Both the position numbers and the translations under genes were made by a program. From Rheum nobile (Eukaryota > Streptophyta > Magnoliopsida > Caryophyllales > Polygonaceae): DNA of 64,000 nt. The stretch is from the NCBI GenBank assembly GCA_027886185.1, contig WOAB01000056.1, positions 13,206,001-13,270,000 of the forward strand, given 5' to 3'. This document shows, piece by piece, positions 57,962 through 64,000 of the stretch; within the stretch, counting starts at the first letter, position 1, and each line of letters begins with the position of its first letter. The notes under the pieces are model-generated. The model did no database searches. It was not told the origin of the DNA and worked only from the letters and a program-made list of their open reading frames with translations.

Positions 57962-59348
57962 GGTTGTTCGAGTAGTATGTCGAGCCAACGACATTAACTA
58001 AGGCGCTGCTCGGGAGGCAACCCGAGGTATCATATTTTTTCCTTCTTTCTTTTATCTTTGAGATTTCATCGCATAGCTAGGTAGTTTGTTTTTGCTTCTG
58101 TTTCGTTTCGCATGTGCACTAACACGCAGGTACATAAGAAAATGAGCAAAATGAGGTTCTGGAGAGCTCACCGCACCCGCGGTGGGCACCCTTTACTTTG
58201 AGTTTTCTAAAAAAAAAAATCCGAAAAAACCTTAAACGGATTTTAAAAAAAAAAAAAATTTTACTGAAGGCCAACTGTCCGGAGTTCCCCATGGAGATGG
58301 TGCGCATCATGTTGTCAAGGAGGAGACACTTTCCCTACACTTGATTTGACAACGATGATGGCCCTACAATTGGCAGCTGAGGAGGAGGAACACTAGAGCC
58401 CACACCAAGATTACTGGGCTCCACCATGTGTTCCTAGAAGGCCGTACAATCCTACTATCATTGTTTTACCACTACCCACCAAAGTGGTTTCCTTATGGTT
58501 GCACGGTAGGAGAAGATTATAGAGTTGATGAAGACACCCGCCCAACACCAGAGACCTGGGCATTTATTGAAGAAGACCGCCAGCGACACATTCAGTGTCC
58601 AAGCAGCTCGGCGACGTTGTGAGTTATTTTTTTGCTTTTCCCTGTGCTTCTATTCTTTTTGTCTTTCATTACATTGAGGACAATGCAATGTTTAAGCATG
58701 GGGGAGAGTTCTATACTTGCTACGTCGTTGAGGAGAATTAAAAAATGAAAAAAGCCAAAAATTGAAAAAAGGCATACATTGAAAATCCTGAGATAGGTCG
58801 AAAACCCGAAAGGGCGGCCTAGGCAATAAGCAGGTGGCTTGGACCAGCATTAGGCTGGGGTAATAATTGGTCAAGAGTGACGTGAGCTTATGTGAGCACA
58901 TCTATGAAAAAATATGAATGGCTTGGTGAAAACCCGAAAGGACGCCTTGGCAAAATGAGTGAAAAGAAGAAGAGTGATTTTTTGGAATCATCATTTTGCT
59001 TGGCGTGGCGACATAAGAAGAGGTGATATAAGGAGGATTCGGGTAGGTCACTCTGGGAGGCATAAGAAGATAGATGGGAGATTAGGATTAGATTTTATTC
59101 ACTCTATGGTGTTTGGATAAGCTTGGGGAAAGTACTCTGCTTTTCTTTTAGCTTGATTGTGTGTGGTGTTGATTGGTATTGTTGTATGTTGTGCTGTGCT
59201 TATTGTGTTGGTACCTGGAGTTTATTGTTAGGTGAAATTCCTGGAGGGATTGATTTTTCTATGCTTCCCGAAACCTTGGGGATTGATTGAAGGAGTAGGT
59301 TGACTTTAGCTTACTCGAGGATGAGCAAAGTTTAAGCATGGGGGATTT
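57962..59348 (+). other. Post-pol region of element G
   Basis: Contains the conserved Athila stretch near 57985-58025, an A-rich stretch, a small open frame (58428-58622) without recognisable domain, the GTTTAAGCATGGGGGAGAG motif near 58690 and the PPT AGCATGGGGGATT at 59336-59348. A motif GAAAACCCGAAAGG(G/A)CG recurs at ~58800 and ~58927. No envelope-like gene is evident. Confidence 0.7.
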
Positions 59349-60719
59349 GATCGGCACTATTTTATATTGTATTTCTAGGGGTTGTTACCAGTTTTGAGGT
59401 GTCATTTGGATGGATTTAGAGCACAATTGTGGAGTTGAGAGTTAGAGACTAGAAGTGAAGAAATCATGGGATTTGCAGAGGTTTGAAGTGCATTGAAGAG
59501 TAGAAGAACAGTGGACTGAATTCAAATGGTTCGTTCTCTTTACTCAGATGTCCAAATGGAGTGATTCCAATTCGAGGAGTTAGATCTTGAAGTCTACTAC
59601 AAGCCCTCAAAATATGAGCACAATCCGAGTTGGGAATCAAAAGTTATGGCGTTTTTACAGAAGTGTCGCAGAAATTGGAAAAGTCGTCGCCACCGCACCC
59701 GCGGTGGGATGGCCGCACCCGCGGTGGGAGCCACCGCACCCGCGGTGGCGACGTGCTGAAGACCTTTTCCGGATTTATTTCCGAGTTTTTATTTCCCGTT
59801 TTATTTTATTTCCGAGACTTTGTTTCCAAGTTTGTTTATTTCTTTTCTTTATTTCTGAATTATTTCTTTAGTATTTAAGTTAAGTTTAAGACTCTTTTAG
59901 AGGGGAGGATCTACTCAAAACCCTAGTTGCCATCTTTCTACGTTTTTGCTCACAAACCCTAATGGAGAACTAAACCTCCATTGTTGCACTTGACAGTTTG
60001 AAGCCAACAATTGATTGGTTGTGAGTTTTCTACTCTTGTTCGTTTTCCTATCTAGTTGGATTGATTCTCTTGTGCTTTATTGATTATTGGTTTATGTTGA
60101 TTTATCTAGATTGATCACCTAGGTTTATTGATATCTTCCTAATTGCTAGGACTTGTGATTCCGGGTTCGGGTTGCATATCTAGTAGCAAGCACGATTGTT
60201 GCGTATAGGAGATCCGAGCGCTTCATCGTGAGAGAGAGTTAATTGCATGTGTATAGTAATGGGTTGTTTCTATTGCATGTATCTTGTTGAATCCTTGTTT
60301 GATTGCTATTGCTTTATTGAGTCTTGAAGGTTTTCAGATTTGATTTGGTGATAAGTACTATTAGGGCTGGTAGAACTAATAGTTATCTATGATCGGGATA
60401 AGAACAACTAGAGGAATATTAAGAACTTGAGATTGATAGAATTCCGTGATCGACCTTTCTATTATGGTGTGGATCTTTGTTAAGTGTGACGCTTTTTCCC
60501 TTATTATTCTAAATCGTTATTTGCAAACTTGTTGACTTGCTTTGTTTACTTTGGTTACGAAAAACACAAACAAATCTCCCCTAGTTCCTAGTTGGTGACG
60601 TAAATTACAAGAATAGATAACCTGACTCTCTGTGGGATCGACCCTGACTTGCTTACTATACTATGTTTAGTAGGTACTTGAGGATTTATTTAATAGGCAT
60701 CACGATTTTAGCCCTGTCA
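59349..60719 (+). repeat. 3' LTR of element G (1371 bp)
   Basis: TGATCGGCACTATT...GCCCTGTCA; complete. It includes two to three copies of CCGCACCCGCGGTGGG around 59693-59745. Confidence 0.92.
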
Positions 60720-60724
60720 ACCAC

Positions 60725-61466
60725 CGCCGCCGATTCTCTTCTTCTCACCTCTACTTTTCCCATCCGCTTTCCCGGCGGTTCTCTCCTCCTCACCACCTCG
60801 TCGATCTGGCGACCACCAACCACCACCGAAGAACACACAGAGCTTCCCGTCGGCGGCCTGCATCAGATCCAACCTTGACGAGCCCCTGCGACCTGCTTCT
60901 CCCACCGGCGGTTCTCCCTTCTCACCACCATGGTCGGAGCAACCCGAGCTCGTAGTCCTCTTGGGAGAGGGCGTTGATGGGGTCGGGGCAGCCGAGGTGG
61001 ACCAGGAGGAAGGGGGCCAGCAGGAGAGGAGGTCGAGGTGGGTGACATTGGAAGCAACAGATCTGTGGAGGAGGAGCTTGCCCTAATTTTTTTTTTTTTT
61101 TTTCGGTTCCGTTGCGAGACTCTTTTGGATGATGAAACTTGCCCAGATAATGAATCGAATTGTAGTTCCGGGTTGATAGATGATGACTGTCCTTCCGACA
61201 GCACAACGTCTGTTTGTGCTTTACTTACCTCATTTTTAGGTGTCTTTGTTTTATCATTCTTTAGGTTGTTTCGCTTGTTGTTTGCTTGTTTTTGTTTCTT
61301 TTGGGTCTTGTTGTATTGTCGGTTAGTCCGATTAGTCCGGTTATCAGTTTCTTGCCTCTCGAAGTTATACACTTTGAATTCTTACTTTATCAACAACAAC
61401 AAAAAATTTACTCTAACATTTCATCTGTTGGTCCAAGAAGTTAAACGAAAAACCCAATAAATCCGT
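60725..61466. other. Unassigned, GC-rich then T-rich
   Basis: 60725-61080 is GC-rich with CCACCGCCGCC and GGCGGTTCTC repeats (the latter twice); 61089-61106 is a T run; then T-rich sequence to ~61410 ending in CAACAACAACAAAAAA. This could be a truncated retroelement 3' end, but no domain supports it. No gene called. Confidence 0.4.
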
Positions 61467-61577
61467 ATTTTGAATATTTTAATAGCTCAACACATAATCC
61501 TCTAACCTTTTACATTTATACCGAGATTTGTTGCTCCGAAAAAAGTAAATGAAAAACCCATTAAATAGTGAAATGAG

Positions 61578-61649
61578 TGCCCCCATGCAGGATCGAACTA
61601 CAGACCTGCAGTTTACAAGACTGACGCTCTACCACTGAGCTATAGGGGC
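61578..61649 (-). tRNA. tRNA-Thr (anticodon UGU)
   Basis: 72 bases on the minus strand from GCCCCTATAGCTCAGTGG to the discriminator A. The acceptor stem GCCCCTA/TGGGGGC pairs with one T-G; D arm GCTC/GAGC; anticodon loop CTTGTAA with anticodon TGT at 61615-61617; T arm TGTAG/CTGCA with loop TTCGATC. The anticodon stem has one terminal T-C mismatch (TCAGT/ACTGC). A box (TAGCTCAGTGG) and B box (GTTCGATCC) are present. No encoded CCA and no intron, as for plant nuclear tRNA genes. A TTTTT run ~25 bases downstream could terminate Pol III. It is the intact parent of the fragments at 49.7 and 50.0 kb. Confidence 0.85.
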
Positions 61650-61650
61650 A

Positions 61651-62527
61651 CTTCAGTAATGCATTCGTAAAGCAATCAATCCTCCTCAACCCAAACCACA
61701 AGCAACGCTGGTTTTAAACCTTAACAACTCAAATTTATCTCTCACTACACTAAACCTATATCTTCTACAGTTTTCTTTTTCTTTGAATCTGAGGTAAATA
61801 ATGAAAAAAAGTTCTTTGAATCTGAAAGAAAGTTGTCTAGGGTTCGGGTATTCTATGCAAAATTTTCATCCGAATTCGGTTTATGGCTCGGAATTTGTTA
61901 TAGACAAAATATTCCTAGACTAGATCATGAGAAATAGGAATTTCAGTTTTGTCACAATTTTGCAAGTCTAGTCAAGAAACAAAAGCGGTCAAAAACATTT
62001 GCAAGGTTCCTCTATTAGGCCAGCAATGCAAGGACAACCTCAGCAGAACATATTTACAGATGCAAACCAAAAATCAATTTGCTATGCTTGTACATTTGAG
62101 CATCATACAAGATCCTCCAACCGCGGTCCCAGACATAACAGAAACCCGGCAACACAATTTCCAGTATCCAGAAGACAAACCAGTAAATAAAAACTGGATA
62201 TAGCAATCATCAGTTCAGAAAATTTACCTCATCATGTAGACTGATACATACACCACCCCAGATTTGAGCGAAGAGTGCCCAGCAATGATCGACCTGACTC
62301 TGCAAATATTGCAAATCGATGTTATAAAGATAACTCAGCTAACAACAGAGGGAAAACATAATGTCATCTTATCAAGTGACATATTTTGCACATACCCCCT
62401 TAATAACTCTGCAATTACATTTTCTGCATCCTAGATCAGTATATCCCGCAAGGGCATTGAAAGAATGGTTGATCTTTCATAATCACTAATAAAATCTCAT
62501 GAGGACTCCAGATACAGCTAGCCACAA
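61651..62527. other. Intergenic / 3' flank of the FAD synthetase gene
   Basis: No gene recognised. 61795-62093 is the source-like copy of the block duplicated at 50136-50433. The part right of ~62200 is probably 3' UTR of the minus-strand gene that ends at 62528. Confidence 0.5.
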
Positions 62528-63285
62528 TCAATCATCTACAAACTCAATGCCAATCAGCTGAATATCCTCCGCCAACTGCAGCAACTTACCTATGTCATTC
62601 GAATCTAAATGAATATTTGTGGGGTCGATGGTCACTGCACATTGTAATTGACACCCATCACCGGATATAAGAAAGCAGTTCTTGTAAAAGCCATCCTTGG
62701 GTGGCAGATTCAATAAACTAGATCTAGGAACAGAAATCCTATTTTAGTGCTGATTATTCCTCCCTTGTTTTCCATGGATAGTATAATACGGTGTCTACGG
62801 CCAAGCAATTCATTGACATAGCCTATATCTCCCTTAGCCAAAGCATAGCGGACCCGGGTGGATGATACTTGTCCTCTCTCCTTTGTACCTTCAGGCAATG
62901 AATTTTCGAGGTTTTGATTTTTGTCCATGACAGAATTTATAATATATGCCCCAATTCCATACTCATCACACAGCCTCACCAGATCAGATGCACTGCCAGA
63001 AGCTTTGTATCCAAACCTGTAATTCTGACCTGTAAATTTATGTTAGTGAGTTCAATGGAGAGGAAGTATTCATTTTGGAATGGTAGTTGGAAATATGAAC
63101 ATCACGAACCTGCCACAACACCGCGAATACCAAATTCCTTTGATAACTTCTCCACAAACTGACGTGGATTAAGATGTCTTACGCTTGAAAATTCAATGAG
63201 AAACTCCTTTGGGGTCATGTTACCACAGCATGAAGCCCATGAAGAGAGAACTTGCCTCCTATCACATTTTGCAACAATTGGAGCT
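62528..63285 (-). CDS. RIBF: FAD synthetase (FMN adenylyltransferase), 3' exons, partial
   Basis: Transfers AMP from ATP to FMN to make FAD; the plant RibF proteins known to me are plastid-targeted. Minus-strand exons: 63285-63110 (acceptor TTAG; APIVAKCDRRQVLSSWA..., NPRQFVEKLSKEFGIRGVVAG) and 63029 to 62528, separated by an 80-bp intron with GT/AG ends. The join gives GQNYRFGYKA, the family's G-x-N-(F/Y)-RFG signature, followed by QVSSTRVRYALAKGD and ELLGRRHR, the nucleotidyltransferase end of the RibF family. The C-terminal part (NLPPKDGFYKNC ... GIEFVDD) ends at 62528. Between GGIISTK and ISVPRSS (near 62738) the frame shifts by one base at an AAAA run. N-terminal exons and transit peptide lie beyond 63285, probably outside the window. 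Confidence 0.8.
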
Positions 63286-64000
63286 CTAACCATAAAACAA
63301 AGATCAAAATCAAACTCTTAGACTACAACTTCATCATTCATTGCTCAGAAAGTCACCTATGATATACCTAAAGTTTAACGATGCTAAAGGGTAATAAGTT
63401 AGCTCAGTTGTATAGATGGAATTATGTCATGAGTAATCATCAGACAAAGTTTGAGCTTGATGCAAATGGTGGACCCGAAGCTTCTCAAGCTCAAGCATTT
63501 ACAAATTAGATGCTCCAAGTCCAAATTAGGTAGCAATGCAGTTAGTTCAACCTTTGATAACAAGCTCATAGAGAACAAACGGTTTCAGTGTCTTCCTCAA
63601 TGTACACATGTTATCAAGACACATACAGCATAACTACAGGGGAAGGTCCCAGGTATTCTTTATAGCCGTGAATTTTGGAACCGAGGAACCAAAATCAGTA
63701 TTCTCACGTATGTACATGTATTTACAAAAACTATGTGAGCCTCAAAATAAATATTGGCAAGGCATCAATCCTCGTTCTTTGTCTGCTAGAGGCCATTTTA
63801 CCAGTTGAGAATTTTTTTCCTTGTGCAAACAACTCCAGTGTGTAGTACAGAATCACAATATCAAGTCAATGCAGTAAAATGTTCTATGCATTAGAAAATA
63901 TACTTCAATAATATCTGGATGGTATAAAATTCAGATTCTGGGAACTTATAGAATTTCTTAATGTTTACTTTTGTGGTCTGAGTTAGCCATGTAATTCTGT
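63286..64000 (-). other. Presumed intron of the FAD synthetase gene
   Basis: AT-rich, with no exon matching the N-terminal part of the protein. It starts at the splice acceptor of the first visible exon. Nothing else recognised. Confidence 0.5.

Larger units (their letters stand above)
55393..60719 (+). mobile_element. Athila-type Ty3/gypsy derivative (element G), TSD ACCAC
   Basis: Flanked by ACCAC at 55388-55392 and 60720-60724. LTR, tRNA-Asp PBS, shortened gag, protease, then the typical Athila post-pol sequences (GGCGCTGCTCGGGAGGCAACCCGA and TTTAAGCATGGGGGA) and a 3' LTR. RT, RNase H and integrase are completely missing, so it is non-autonomous. The 5' LTR lacks 145 bp next to its first bases (see findings). 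Confidence 0.9.

Noticed and set aside
60863..61460. Possible host gene in the GC-rich block
   Set aside because: Low-complexity Pro/Arg/Ser or Asn/Lys strings, no splice-consistent structure and no domain.
1..64000. Bacterial-type defence or secondary-metabolite cluster
   Set aside because: No such domains on either strand; every long coding segment belongs to a retroelement, its antisense ORF, or the FAD synthetase gene.

Overview
This is plant nuclear DNA, almost certainly from an angiosperm and probably a eudicot. It contains Ty3/gypsy elements of the Tat/Retand, Tekay (chromodomain) and Athila lineages, a Sirevirus-type Ty1/copia element, a hAT-type MITE, a Helitron with a plant-type 3' end, degenerate CCCTAAA-type repeats, one nuclear-type tRNA-Thr gene, and the 3' half of a plant FAD synthetase gene. 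Only the last ~2.5 kb (61.5-64 kb) looks like ordinary genic DNA. No bacterial, CRISPR or operon features are present.

Layout. 1-8393: a minus-strand Tat fragment (LTR, tRNA-Lys PBS, broken gag), then a 5'-truncated Tekay element with a complete 3' LTR, ending in another minus-strand Tat LTR piece. 8394-8470 and 47072-49016: two halves of one AT-rich tandem repeat, split by a nested insertion. A ~0.4-kb hAT-like element (8-bp TSD GTCATAGT) sits in the repeat. Tat element D (8733-46923) sits in the hAT element. Tat element E (22488-46113) sits in D. A gag-only Tekay derivative C (25848-32738, TSD GTAGT) and a Sirevirus F (37134-44319, TSD CTTAC) sit in E. D also carries a solo Athila-type LTR (TSD GTCAC) and a truncated Tekay LTR. 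With insertions and the triplication removed and deletions added back, D and E come out at the same ancestral length (~9.9 kb), which supports the model.

Both Tat elements carry, downstream of pol on the opposite strand, a four-exon gene. Exon 1 encodes a domain resembling the 'putative gypsy-type transposon' family and the last exon a coiled coil. In E this gene is open across all four exons (554 codons) although the sense gag-pol of E is full of stops. In D, exons 2-4 lie in a 1716-bp unit present three times in nearly identical copies.

47-55 kb: AT-rich satellite, three higher-order units of telomere-like sequence, a recurring GC-rich palindrome, duplicated fragments of the tRNA-Thr locus, a minus-strand Athila-like LTR remnant, a ~107-bp tandem repeat, and a 2.44-kb non-autonomous Helitron (52676-55114). 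55393-60719: an Athila element G without RT, RNase H or integrase (TSD ACCAC). 61578-61649: tRNA-Thr(UGU). 62528-63285: FAD synthetase exons on the minus strand, continuing beyond the window. No complete sense-strand gag-pol survives anywhere; the region is a heterochromatin-like accumulation of decaying retroelements beside a gene.
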